A stretch of DNA of 64,000 bases from the NCBI GenBank assembly GCA_041918615.1, contig JAYRVH010000010.1, positions 100,318-164,317 of the forward strand. Direction: 5' to 3'. Both the position numbers and the translations under genes were made by a program. Under the pieces are notes generated by a model. It did no database searches. It was not told the origin of the DNA and was given only the letters and a program-made list of their open reading frames with translations. This document shows positions 17,077 through 25,194 of the stretch, one piece after another. This stretch comes from JAEUJM01 sp041918615. GTDB lineage: Bacteria; Actinomycetota; Acidimicrobiia; Acidimicrobiales; DATDAH01. Each line of letters opens with the position of its first letter. Position 1 is the first letter of the stretch.

Positions 17077-18468
17077 TCAAGGAGCGGGGGGCTCGAACCA
17101 GGGGCCGTTGCTCACGTGGCCGGGGTCGACGATGCCGGCCACGGCCAGCGCGTGGACGACGGCCAGCGCGTCCCGCCGCGGCACCGGGCGATTGTGCGCG
17201 GCATGGAACTGGCGGATGTCACCCCCGGGGCGCACCTCGATGCAGTAGGCCAACCGCTCGTCGGCCTCGACGCCGAACAGCCATGACCGACCTTCGTGCA
17301 CCGCCGGACCGAACCCGCCCACGCAGTTGTGCAGGCGACGCCCCCACTCGGCCAGCTCGGCCGCGGTGCGGGGCACGACGAAGCGCAGACGGTTGCCGTT
17401 CCCCGTTACTTCGCGGCCCGCCAGCGTCGAAACGGCTGTCGGGTGGGCGAGGACCAGATTCACGTCGACGGCAGCGGCGGCGGTCGCCGGCGCCCGCAAC
17501 ATGGCCCCGCGCCGCTGCGCGGCCGCGGTCGGTTCCGGCGCCGGACGAGACCGACGGCGGGGCGCGACCACGCCGTCGGGGTTCGGGTCGGGCGGCAACA
17601 GCGCGGCGCAGTGGGCACGGAACTCGGCGAGACGGTTGGGCAGCCGCCGGCCCAACCGGTGGCGCACGAGGCCGTAGGTGCACAGTGCGTCCGCCAGCAC
17701 GGTGGGGCCATCGTCGATCACGGCCCCGTCGACGAGCAGGCGCTCGGTGCGATGCTCGCCCAGCTCCGGGGTGAGCCGCCGTGCGGCCGCCACCACCTCG
17801 CCGTCTGGCCACTCCTCCGGGCGGCGTTCGGGCCCGATGACCCGGAGCACTCGAGCCAGGCGGTCCGGGCCCAGGGCTGGCGCCATCAGGCCCAGGGCCA
17901 GCGGGTACAGCGACACCGGGCGCCCGCGATCGCCGGCCACGAGGCTGGCCGCCAAGGCCGCCACCACCGGCCGGGTGGCCCGGGCGCCGAACGCCAGGGT
18001 GGCCGCCGCCCGGGCATCGGCGCAGCCAACCACCGGAGCCGCCCAGCGGGGCACCTCACGCACCGGCCCCGCGCCGCGAGCGAACGCCGCGCCCAGCAAC
18101 GGGAAGGCACCACCGGCGACGATGGCCAGCAGGTCGGGACCGGCCGACGACCGCGATCGTGGTCGCCAGGTGTCGTTGGCCGCGGCGAACGCGCTGAGCC
18201 ACCCGCCCACCTGCCACTGGGCGGCGTCGGTCGCCTCAGCGCCGGCGCCCACTGTTGCGACCACGACCGCTGGCTGGATGGACACGTCGATCTCCCGACG
18301 ACCGCCCAGCAACACCACGCTCACCCGCACGCGGCGATCGCGGGCCGCGAAGTGCAACGTTGCCGGTGGCTGGCGGGGCTCGCCCTGGGGTCGCTCGACG
18401 GTCAGGCGGGCAAGCGCGCTGGCCTGCTCCCACGCCAACCGCACCCCCTCGACCGTCGCGACCTCCAC
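17077..18468 (-). CDS. PcfJ-like protein
   Basis: A 463-aa protein whose C-terminal part matches the PcfJ-like family: LRFVVPRTAAELAEWGRRLH, NCVGGF, AYCIEVRPGGDIRQFHAAHN. PcfJ is best known from conjugative plasmids, but chromosomal copies of unknown function are widespread. The N-terminal 250 residues are Ala/Arg-rich and helical without a recognised motif. GTG start at 18468. It stands alone, upstream of flp on the same strand, and no conjugation gene is near. Confidence 0.75.
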   Translation of the reverse strand: MEVATVEGVRLAWEQASALARLTVERPQGEPRQPPATLHFAARDRRVRVSVVLLGGRREIDVSIQPAVVVATVGAGAEATDAAQWQVGGWLSAFAAANDTWRPRSRSSAGPDLLAIVAGGAFPLLGAAFARGAGPVREVPRWAAPVVGCADARAAATLAFGARATRPVVAALAASLVAGDRGRPVSLYPLALGLMAPALGPDRLARVLRVIGPERRPEEWPDGEVVAAARRLTPELGEHRTERLLVDGAVIDDGPTVLADALCTYGLVRHRLGRRLPNRLAEFRAHCAALLPPDPNPDGVVAPRRRSRPAPEPTAAAQRRGAMLRAPATAAAAVDVNLVLAHPTAVSTLAGREVTGNGNRLRFVVPRTAAELAEWGRRLHNCVGGFGPAVHEGRSWLFGVEADERLAYCIEVRPGGDIRQFHAAHNRPVPRRDALAVVHALAVAGIVDPGHVSNGPWFEPPAP

Positions 18469-18552
18469 GATGTCCGACCCTACCGAACGTCCGTTCGCCG
18501 GGCGAGCGGAACCTCCGCCCAGCAGCGCCCACGAACCAGGCGGATCACGGGC

Positions 18553-19479
18553 TCAGGTGGACCACGACCAGTCGACGGCCAGCGGATCGTGATCGCTGAG
18601 CGGCCCACCGGCCGCGTCCACGAACATCTCGCGCGCAAAGACGTGGCTCGTGGGCTCGAGCGTGAGGTTGTCGGCGCTTCGGAACAGGAACCGGTCGATC
18701 ACGTCGGCGTCGGCGCCACAGTCGACGACGTCGCAGACGTCGCTGAGCCCGGTGTCCCGGAGGAAGCGATGGAGCTGGCTGGCGTCCGGCTCGTCGTCGA
18801 AGCTCAGGTTCCAGTCCCCGCCCACGATGACCGCCTCACCCGCAGAGTGGGCGTCGATGTAGGCGGCGAGGTCGCGGAGGTCGTCGCCCCGCAAGCGGTC
18901 GTCGTCGGTGCCGCTCCCCGCCTCCATGTGCAGGTCGTAGAGATCGACGGTGGCGCCGTCGGCGACGGTCAGCTCGGTGGCGGCGAAGCCCTTCAGGGCC
19001 AGGCAGTCCCCGGCGGCGGCGCCGCAGTCCATCCACGGCACCCGTTCGAGGTCGCCGATCGGGAGCCGCGAAACGACGTTGAGCCCGTCGCCCACGACCG
19101 CACCCTCGCGTGCGATCGGGTTCATCTGAACAGGGCCTGGGTGCGGCTCGCTCTCGAACCCGTGGGTCAGGTCGGCACGGAGAAGATCGGTGTAGAAGCC
19201 GAAATCCTCCTGGAGTAGCACGACGTCGTACGCGTTCAACAGGGGGCTCATCACCGGCTGGTTGTCCTGAGGATGCTGATCGGCGTTGACCCCCTGGGGC
19301 AACCCCGCCACGTTGTAGGTCAGGGCCGTGAACGCACCGGATGAGCCCGGCGGCGCCGTCCCCGGCGTGGCCGCGGCCGTCTCTTGGTGCGTCGACCCCG
19401 CGCCGCCGGTGCCGCACGCAACCAACAGGGCGGTTCCGGCCACGCACGCCGCGAGGCACAGGGGCAATCCTCGTTGCAT
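18553..19479 (-). CDS. Endonuclease/exonuclease/phosphatase-fold lipoprotein
   Basis: A 308-aa exported protein with a lipoprotein signal peptide (lipobox LLVAC) and an EEP-fold catalytic domain: TALTYNVAGLPQG, metal-binding VLLQEDFGF, DLYDLHMEAG, IVGGDWNLSF and closing LSDHDPLAVDW. EEP members include DNases, sphingomyelinases and inositol phosphatases. Secretion and the DLHMEAG region favour a phosphodiesterase, possibly acting on lipid or sugar phosphates. It is divergent from the sulfatase at 19602. Substrate unknown. Confidence 0.85.
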   Translation of the reverse strand: MQRGLPLCLAACVAGTALLVACGTGGAGSTHQETAAATPGTAPPGSSGAFTALTYNVAGLPQGVNADQHPQDNQPVMSPLLNAYDVVLLQEDFGFYTDLLRADLTHGFESEPHPGPVQMNPIAREGAVVGDGLNVVSRLPIGDLERVPWMDCGAAAGDCLALKGFAATELTVADGATVDLYDLHMEAGSGTDDDRLRGDDLRDLAAYIDAHSAGEAVIVGGDWNLSFDDEPDASQLHRFLRDTGLSDVCDVVDCGADADVIDRFLFRSADNLTLEPTSHVFAREMFVDAAGGPLSDHDPLAVDWSWST

Positions 19480-19601
19480 CAACAAAGTGTGTCCGACTGC
19501 CACCTGGCAGGCGCGCGTCACCGTCGGCGGCACGCCACCACCCTGACCGGCCATTGTCGGCTAGACCAGTCTTCACCAGACGGACCTACTCGAGGGGGAA
19601 C

Positions 19602-21134
19602 ATGGCCCACGACCCGATCACCGCGCCGACCACGCCGGTCGCCGACAACCGCGAGCCACGCTTCGTGCACCCCGAACAGGAGCGCCAGGTCGCGGAGAGG
19701 CTGGCCGACCTGGAGGCGCGGACGGGCAGGAAGCCGAACGTGATGATCGTCTACATGGACGACGTCGGTTGGGGCGACTTCGGCTGCTACGGCGGCGGCG
19801 TCATGGCCGGCGCGCCGACGCCGAACATCGATCGCCTCGCCCGCAACGGCCTGATGCTCACGTCGTGCTACTCCGAGCCCTCGTGCACGCCGTCGCGCGC
19901 CTCGATCATGACGGGGCGCCTGCCCATGCGCCACGGCCTGCTCATCCCACCCATGTACGGCATGCCTGGTGGCCTCGAGGGCGAGGTCACCCTGCCCCAG
20001 AAGCTGAGCGAGGCCGGCTACGCCACCCAGGCGGTGGGCAAGTGGCACATGGGCGAGAACCTGGCGTCGCAGCCCCAGAACGTGGGCTTCGACGACTTCT
20101 ACGGGTTCCTGAGCGTGTCCGACATGTACACGGAGTGGCGCGACCCCTACTTCTTCCCCGAGGTCGTCTACAGCGACGAGCGCAGCGAATGGATCCGCAA
20201 CGAGCGCTTCAACAAGTGCTGGGTCCACGCCACCAGGGGTGGTGAGCCCGAGAACGTGGAAGAGGTCACGATCCCGGTCCTCTCGAGGCTCGATGACGAC
20301 TGGGCCGCCTACTCCATCGAGTTCCTGAAGCGCATGGCGACGGGCGACCAGCCGTGGTTCCTCTACCACTGCACCCGCGGCGCACACTTCGACAACTACC
20401 CGCTGGAGAAGTTCCAGGGCTCGTCGCCCGCCCGGCACCCGTACAAGGACACGATCGTCGAGCTCGACGACATCGTGGGCCGTCTCGTGGCCACCCTCGA
20501 GGAGACCGGGCAGGCCGACAACACCCTGGTGTTCATCTCGTCGGACAACGGCCCCGAGATGGAGACCTGGCCCGACGCCGCGTACACACCGTTCCGGTGC
20601 GCCAAGGGATCGACGTGGGAGGGCGGTGTCCGGGTGCCGGGCATCTTCTCATGGCCGGGGATGATCGAGCCCCGTGCGTCCGACGGGCTGTTCGACCAGC
20701 TCGACCTGTTCGCCACCCTGTTGCACCTGGCGGGGGCAGACGACGGCGTGCCGACCGACCGCTACGTCGACTCGATCGACCAGACGTCGTTCCTGCTCGG
20801 GGACGAGTCCTTCTCGAACCGCAAGTTCCACTTCTACTGGCTGACCGCGACGTTCTCCGCCCTGCGCGTGGGCGAGTACAAGTACATGATCGCGTCGATC
20901 TCCGACGACGACACCGACGTGGTGAACTCGGGTGGCTTCAGCGGGGTGATGCAGCAGTACGGGTACGGGAAGATGTTCAACCTCTACCTCGACCCCAAAG
21001 AGACCCACAGCTACCTGATCCGCAAGCTGGTCTACATCGAGCTCATCCAGTCGGCCCTGGCCAAGCACCAGCGCACCTTTCACCAGTGGCCCAACCGACC
21101 ACCGATGATCGACCCCGCGCTGGCGGGCAGATGA
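19602..21134 (+). CDS. Arylsulfatase-type sulfatase
   Basis: A 510-aa alkaline-phosphatase-superfamily sulfatase. It begins with metal ligands in VMIVYMDDVGWGDFGCYGGG. The formylglycine signature CTPSRASIMTGR places the modified Cys near residue 95. AVGKWHMGE and the second metal site FISSDNGPEMETW follow. No signal peptide is seen, so it may be cytoplasmic. Activity requires a formylglycine-generating enzyme encoded elsewhere. ATG at 19602 follows a strong GAGGGGGA. The next gene may start at an ATGA overlap with its stop. Confidence 0.92.
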   Translation: MAHDPITAPTTPVADNREPRFVHPEQERQVAERLADLEARTGRKPNVMIVYMDDVGWGDFGCYGGGVMAGAPTPNIDRLARNGLMLTSCYSEPSCTPSRASIMTGRLPMRHGLLIPPMYGMPGGLEGEVTLPQKLSEAGYATQAVGKWHMGENLASQPQNVGFDDFYGFLSVSDMYTEWRDPYFFPEVVYSDERSEWIRNERFNKCWVHATRGGEPENVEEVTIPVLSRLDDDWAAYSIEFLKRMATGDQPWFLYHCTRGAHFDNYPLEKFQGSSPARHPYKDTIVELDDIVGRLVATLEETGQADNTLVFISSDNGPEMETWPDAAYTPFRCAKGSTWEGGVRVPGIFSWPGMIEPRASDGLFDQLDLFATLLHLAGADDGVPTDRYVDSIDQTSFLLGDESFSNRKFHFYWLTATFSALRVGEYKYMIASISDDDTDVVNSGGFSGVMQQYGYGKMFNLYLDPKETHSYLIRKLVYIELIQSALAKHQRTFHQWPNRPPMIDPALAGR

Positions 21135-21199
21135 ACGCCCGTCACCGAGCAACTAGCTTGGGCCGCCGCACATCGCCAGCGCTGAGGACCCCGCCCACC

Positions 21200-21595
21200 A
21201 TGTACCGCCGTCGACCCCGTCACCGAACGACCCTCGTGCTGTCGGCCGCGGTCGTGCTCCTCGGGGGCCTCGGCCTCTCGTCGTGCGGGAAGGACGAGGT
21301 CGAACTCGTCGAGGGCGTCACCGAGAACGTGGACGCCGTCGACAACTCGTTCGCGCCCGAAGAGAGCACCGTTCAGGCGGGCACCGAGGTGATCTTCACC
21401 AACCGTGGCCGCAACGACCACAACGTGGTGCCGGCGGACGACGACCAGGACTGGGCCATCGCGGTCGACGACTTCAAGCCCGGCACCGAGGCCGCGCCGA
21501 TCGCGTTCGACGAGCCCGGCACCTACGACTACTTCTGCTCGATCCACGGCACCGCCACCGCGGGCATGACCGGCACCATCACCGTCGAAGGCTGA
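21200..21595 (+). CDS. Blue copper (cupredoxin) lipoprotein
   Basis: A 131-aa lipoprotein (lipobox LSSC after VLSAAVVLLGGLG). Its plastocyanin-like domain has a complete type 1 copper site: His in GRNDHNVVP, then Cys, His and Met in YFCSIHGTATAGMTG. It probably carries electrons or copper outside the membrane. An in-frame ATG at 21131 overlaps the sulfatase stop, but 21200 puts the signal peptide at the N-terminus. It is part of the 19602-23879 run. Confidence 0.88.
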   Translation: MYRRRPRHRTTLVLSAAVVLLGGLGLSSCGKDEVELVEGVTENVDAVDNSFAPEESTVQAGTEVIFTNRGRNDHNVVPADDDQDWAIAVDDFKPGTEAAPIAFDEPGTYDYFCSIHGTATAGMTGTITVEG

Positions 21596-21621
21596 CGGAA
21601 CACCCAATGGGGGGACACACC

Positions 21622-23022
21622 ATGACCATCACGCGAACCGTGACCAAGCGCCTGCTGGCCGTCTTGCTGGCTTTGTTCTTCGTCGCCGCCGCATGCGGCA
21701 GCAGTGACGACAGCTCGGACGGTGGGAGCGGCAACGGCGGCGGCGAGACCGCTGCACCGAGCTGCGACCAGGACGGCACCCTCAACGTGCCCGACGACTT
21801 CGACACGATCCAGGCCGCGGCCGACGCCGCCGGCCCGGGCGCCCTCGTGCTCGTCGCCGCGGGCACCTACGAGGAGGCCGTCAACGTGACCTGCCCGGAC
21901 ATCACCATCCGCGGCATCGATCGCAACGAGGTCATCCTCGATGGCGGGTTCGAGCTCGAGAACGGCGTCCGCATCCTCGAGACCGACGGCGTCGTGGTCG
22001 AGAACATGACCGCGCAGAACTACACCGGCAACGGCTTCTTCTGGACCGGGGTCGACGGCTACCGCGGCTCGTACCTCACCGCCATCCGCAACGGCGACTA
22101 CGGCGTCTACGCCTACGGCTCGGTGAACGGCGTGCTCGAGCACTCCTACGGCAGTGGCAGCCCCGACGCCGGCATCTACATCGGCCAGTGCGGTGACTGC
22201 AACGCCGTGGTCGACGACTTCACGTCGGAGTGGAACGGCCTCGGCTACTCGGGCACCAACGCGAGCAACGTCATCATCGTGAACTCGGAGTTCCGGGAGA
22301 ACCGAGTGGGCATCGTGACCAACTCCGGGACCTACGAAGGGTGCGCGCCGGTGGTCGGGGTCACGCTCGTCGGCAACGACGTGCACGACAACGGCAACAG
22401 TGAGACCTCGGCCATCGACGACGCCATCGAGGGCGAGGGCAACGGCATCATCCTGTCCGGCGCCATCGATGCAGAGGTGACGCGCAACCGCACCTCGGGC
22501 AACCCGGTGGCCGGCATCGCCGTGATCCCCTTCCCCGAGTTCGACCCCAGCGGGCCGCTGATCGACGCTCCCGACCTCGACTGCGTCGAGGACTCGGTGC
22601 CCGTGTCCGACGCGGAGATCGCCGACCTGCCCAACCCCCTCGTGTGGCACTCGTCCGGCAACCGGGTCACCGGCAACGTCTCTGAGGACAACGGCACCTG
22701 GGACCTCGCCCTCATCGAGGTGGCCGAGGAGGGCAACTGCTTCAGCGACAACGAGTCCGCCATCACGACGCCGGCCGACCTCCAGGCGGTGGCCCCGTGC
22801 GACGGCACCGGCAGCGCCTACGAGCTCGAGTCGGCCGCCTACGTCGCCGCCCTCGACGCCGACGGCAACCAGGACTCCACGGCATTCCAGGACGTCGACC
22901 TGCCCGACCCGGGTGACCTCGAGAACATGCCCGACGCGGCCACAGCACCCACCGAGCCGGCACGGGGCCCCGGCGAGATCGACACGGACTCGATCACGGT
23001 GCCCGACGCGCCGACCGATTGA
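21622..23022 (+). CDS. Right-handed beta-helix lipoprotein
   Basis: A 466-aa exported protein with a lipoprotein signal (VLLALFFVAAAC) and a Ser/Gly/Asp-rich tether. A parallel beta-helix (NosD/PbH1-like) follows, starting DDFDTIQAAADAAGPGALVL with successive coils such as GVRILETDGVVVENMTAQNY and ASNVIIVNSEFRENRVGIVT. Such folds bind or cleave polysaccharides; no lyase catalytic set is evident. ATG 21622 has GGGGGGA seven bases upstream; ATG 21607 is an in-frame alternative. The stop overlaps the next gene's TTG. Confidence 0.85.
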   Translation: MTITRTVTKRLLAVLLALFFVAAACGSSDDSSDGGSGNGGGETAAPSCDQDGTLNVPDDFDTIQAAADAAGPGALVLVAAGTYEEAVNVTCPDITIRGIDRNEVILDGGFELENGVRILETDGVVVENMTAQNYTGNGFFWTGVDGYRGSYLTAIRNGDYGVYAYGSVNGVLEHSYGSGSPDAGIYIGQCGDCNAVVDDFTSEWNGLGYSGTNASNVIIVNSEFRENRVGIVTNSGTYEGCAPVVGVTLVGNDVHDNGNSETSAIDDAIEGEGNGIILSGAIDAEVTRNRTSGNPVAGIAVIPFPEFDPSGPLIDAPDLDCVEDSVPVSDAEIADLPNPLVWHSSGNRVTGNVSEDNGTWDLALIEVAEEGNCFSDNESAITTPADLQAVAPCDGTGSAYELESAAYVAALDADGNQDSTAFQDVDLPDPGDLENMPDAATAPTEPARGPGEIDTDSITVPDAPTD

Positions 23023-23879
23023 GCCGCAAGCGCCGCACGACCGTTCTGGCCTCGGCTGCCGTCGCCCTCGTGGCGGCGGCGGCCGGGCTGGTCGTCTGGC
23101 GCACGTCCGGCAGCGACGCCGCGACGGCGCCCGTGCCGCCTCACGACGGCCGCTTCGTGGTCGAGTGCACGTACGACCGGTCGGCGACGATCGACCCGAT
23201 CGTCCATTTCGGCATGCCGGGCATGTCGCACCTGCACGACTTCTTCGGCAACACGTCGGTGACCGCGGGCTCGACCACCGAGTCGCTGGTGGAGGGCGAC
23301 ACGACCTGTCGCACCAAGCAGGACCGGGCTGCGTATTGGGCCCCTGCCCTCTATGACGGCGAACGCAAGCTCGACCCGGCCTCGTCCGACGCCTACTACC
23401 GGGCTGCTCCCGGCGTCGACCCCGCCACGGTGCAACCCTTCCCGCTCGGGCTCCAGATGCTGGGCGGGAACCAATTCTCGACCGTCGAGCAGGACACCGC
23501 CATCGTCGGCTTCACCTGTGGGACCAACCCCCGGCGCCACGCTGCCCCGCCGACCTGCAGCGAGGACTCCGCCCTCCGTGTGCGCGTCACCTTCCCCGAT
23601 TGCTGGGACGGTGAGCACCTCGCGTCCGACGACCACGTCAGCCACGTGGCCCGCAGCGACGCCGCCGGCTGCCCCGACAGTCACCCGGTTGCCCTCCCCC
23701 AGTTGGAGTTCGTGGTCGAGTACCCGTTCTCCGGCGACCCCTCGAACCTCCGCCTGGCGTCCGGCGAGACCTTCACCGCCCACGCCGACTTCTTCAACGC
23801 ATGGGACCCCGACAAGCTGGCCGGCGAGGTACGGCTGTGCATCAACGCCGACGTGGTCTGCGGCGTGCCCCACCTCTGA
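23019..23879 (+). CDS. DUF1996 exported protein
   Basis: A 286-aa protein with an N-terminal signal-anchor (VLASAAVALVAAAAGLVVW). Its DUF1996 domain is recognisable from FVVECTYDRSATIDPIVHFG, SHLHDFFGN, YWAPALYDG and FPDCWDGEHL. The family is found in fungi and actinobacteria, often secreted, and is uncharacterised. Conserved His and Cys residues suggest a metal or disulfide-stabilised core. The TTG start overlaps the beta-helix stop as TTGA, so the two are coupled. Confidence 0.85.
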   Translation: MSRKRRTTVLASAAVALVAAAAGLVVWRTSGSDAATAPVPPHDGRFVVECTYDRSATIDPIVHFGMPGMSHLHDFFGNTSVTAGSTTESLVEGDTTCRTKQDRAAYWAPALYDGERKLDPASSDAYYRAAPGVDPATVQPFPLGLQMLGGNQFSTVEQDTAIVGFTCGTNPRRHAAPPTCSEDSALRVRVTFPDCWDGEHLASDDHVSHVARSDAAGCPDSHPVALPQLEFVVEYPFSGDPSNLRLASGETFTAHADFFNAWDPDKLAGEVRLCINADVVCGVPHL

Positions 23880-23911
23880 CCCGCACCGCGCTGGCTGAAC
23901 CTCCTCCCCTT

Positions 23912-23955
23912 CTGGCACCGGATTTCGGGGCCATCGGCCCGAAATCCGGTGCCAG
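23912..23955. terminator. Perfect 18-bp inverted repeat after the sulfatase run
   Basis: CTGGCACCGGATTTCGGG pairs perfectly with its reverse complement across an 8-base loop (23930-23937). It lies 33 bases after the DUF1996 stop and before azlC. It is most simply a strong terminator for the 19602-23879 operon, although no U-tract follows. The perfection and length also fit a dispersed repeat. Confidence 0.6.
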
Positions 23956-24008
23956 TACCAAGCCTCCGAGCGATGTCCGGCCGGCGGCCGGATGCAGCGC
24001 CGCTAGAC

Positions 24009-24764
24009 ATGGCGCCCGTGGCGACCTCTGACTTCCGAGCGGGCGTGCGGGCGGTCACGCCGTTGGCCATCGGCGTCATCCCGTTCGGTCTGATCGCGGG
24101 CGCCTCCCCGGTCGAGCACGGGCTCGGTGGCGGGGTGGCCATCGGGCTCTCCACGATCGTGTTCGCCGGGGCCTCGCAACTCGCGGCCATCGACGTGTTG
24201 TCGCAGGGCGGCTCGGCGATCGTGGCGGCCCTCACCGCGTGGACCATCAACCTGCGGATGCTCCTCTACTCGGCGTCGCTCGCGCCGTACCTCTCCGGCG
24301 AATCAGTCCGCCGGCGGGCGAACGCCGCCTACCTGCTGACCGACCAGGCCTACGCCGTGTCGATCACCCGCTGGGCGGCCGGCGGGGCCGAGGCCGCACC
24401 CGAGCGGCGCCTCCCCTACTACTTCGGCGCCGCCCTGACCCTGTGGGTCAATTGGCAGATCTGCACGGTCATCGGTGTGTTGGTCGGCAGCGCCATCCCC
24501 GAGTCGTTCCCGATCGAGTTCGCCGTACCGCTCGTGTTCCTCGTGCTGCTCGTGCCGTCGCTGACCTCCTGGCCCGCCGTGACTGCGGCGGTCTGTGGCG
24601 GCTCCGCAGCGGTGATCGCCGCCGAGGTGGGCGCCGGCCACTTGTCGATCATCGCCGGCGCGGTCACCGGCATCACCGCGGGGGCGGTGGCCGAGTACCG
24701 GCGAGACGGCCCCGCCCGGGGGCACCCGATCGACCCCGAGACCGACCCGGAGATGGAGACATGA
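24009..24764 (+). CDS. azlC: Branched-chain amino acid exporter large subunit AzlC
   Basis: A 251-aa membrane protein with AzlC-family features: FRAGVRAVTPLAIGVIPFGL, FAGASQLAAIDVL, NLRMLLYSASLAPYL and several hydrophobic helices to the C-terminus. With AzlD it exports branched-chain amino acids or analogues. ATG 24009 is preferred to an upstream in-frame ATG at 23949, which would overlap the hairpin. Its stop lies in an ATGA shared with the first of two micro-ORFs that separate it from azlD. Confidence 0.9.
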   Translation: MAPVATSDFRAGVRAVTPLAIGVIPFGLIAGASPVEHGLGGGVAIGLSTIVFAGASQLAAIDVLSQGGSAIVAALTAWTINLRMLLYSASLAPYLSGESVRRRANAAYLLTDQAYAVSITRWAAGGAEAAPERRLPYYFGAALTLWVNWQICTVIGVLVGSAIPESFPIEFAVPLVFLVLLVPSLTSWPAVTAAVCGGSAAVIAAEVGAGHLSIIAGAVTGITAGAVAEYRRDGPARGHPIDPETDPEMET

Positions 24765-24820
24765 GCGCAGCGGCGGCCCGAGCGGCCCGTGAGCGCAGCG
24801 AACAAGAGCGGGAAACATGA
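24761..24820 (+). CDS. Coupled micro-ORF 1 (19 aa) between azlC and azlD
   Basis: A 19-codon frame (MSAAAARAARERSEQERET) starts at the ATGA that holds the azlC stop. It ends at an ATGA that starts micro-ORF 2. A GGAGAC lies just upstream of its ATG. The peptide is Ala/Arg/Glu-rich and probably has no stable function of its own. The likely role is to relay ribosomes from azlC toward azlD. Translation is inferred from spacing only. Confidence 0.5.
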   Translation: MSAAAARAARERSEQERET

Positions 24821-24872
24821 GCGCCGCGGCGGCCCGAGCGGCCCGTGAGCGCAGCGAACAAGAGCGGGAGAC
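24761..24872 (+). repeat. Two 56-bp tandem repeats in the azlC-azlD junction
   Basis: Unit 1 is 24761-24816 and unit 2 is 24817-24872; they differ at two positions. The azlD start (ATGAGCGCCGC) continues as the first bases of a third copy. Each unit carries GGCCCGAGCGGCCCG, then AAGAGCGGGA and an ATGA. The length is 2 modulo 3, which is what creates overlapping stop/start codons at each boundary. A related 65-bp tandem repeat is at 63876-64000. Confidence 0.9.
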
Positions 24873-24876
24873 ATGA
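24817..24876 (+). CDS. Coupled micro-ORF 2 (19 aa) between azlC and azlD
   Basis: It encodes the same 19-residue peptide as micro-ORF 1, with one synonymous change in codon 3 and one in codon 18. Its start overlaps micro-ORF 1's stop and its stop overlaps the azlD start, both as ATGA. A GCGGGAAAC ribosome-site-like sequence precedes the ATG. Preservation of the peptide and the coupling across both units suggests either recent duplication or selection. Confidence 0.5.
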   Translation: MSAAAARAARERSEQERET

Positions 24877-25184
24877 GCGCCGCCTGGGTGGCGGTGGTCC
24901 TGGCCGGGATCGGCACGTTCGCGATGCGGGGGTCGTTCCTGCTGGCGGCACACCGGATGACGGAGGTCCCGCCGTTCGCCCAGCGCCTGCTGCGCCAGAT
25001 CCCGCCCGCGGCCCTGGCGTCGCTCGTACTGCCGGCCCTCATCCGGCCCGACGGCCAACTCGACCTCTTCTCGCCCGAGGCCGCGGCTGGACTGGTCGCC
25101 GGCATCGTGGTCTGGCGAACCCGCAACTCGATCCTCACCCTCGTGGTCGGCATGGCCGTCCTGGTGGCGCTACAGGCGATTTAG
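24873..25184 (+). CDS. azlD: Branched-chain amino acid exporter small subunit AzlD
   Basis: A 103-aa membrane protein with the AzlD pattern: WVAVVLAGIGTFAMRGSFLL, RLLRQIPPAALASLVLPALI, and a last hydrophobic helix ILTLVVGMAVLVALQAI. It is the small partner of AzlC. Its ATG forms an ATGA with the stop of micro-ORF 2 and is preceded by GCGGGAGAC. Confidence 0.9.
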   Translation: MSAAWVAVVLAGIGTFAMRGSFLLAAHRMTEVPPFAQRLLRQIPPAALASLVLPALIRPDGQLDLFSPEAAAGLVAGIVVWRTRNSILTLVVGMAVLVALQAI

Positions 25185-25194
25185 GATCCCGGGC

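Noticed and set aside
24761..24872. Possible CRISPR or minisatellite
   Set aside because: The units are directly adjacent without spacers, only two in number, and fit coupled micro-ORFs better.
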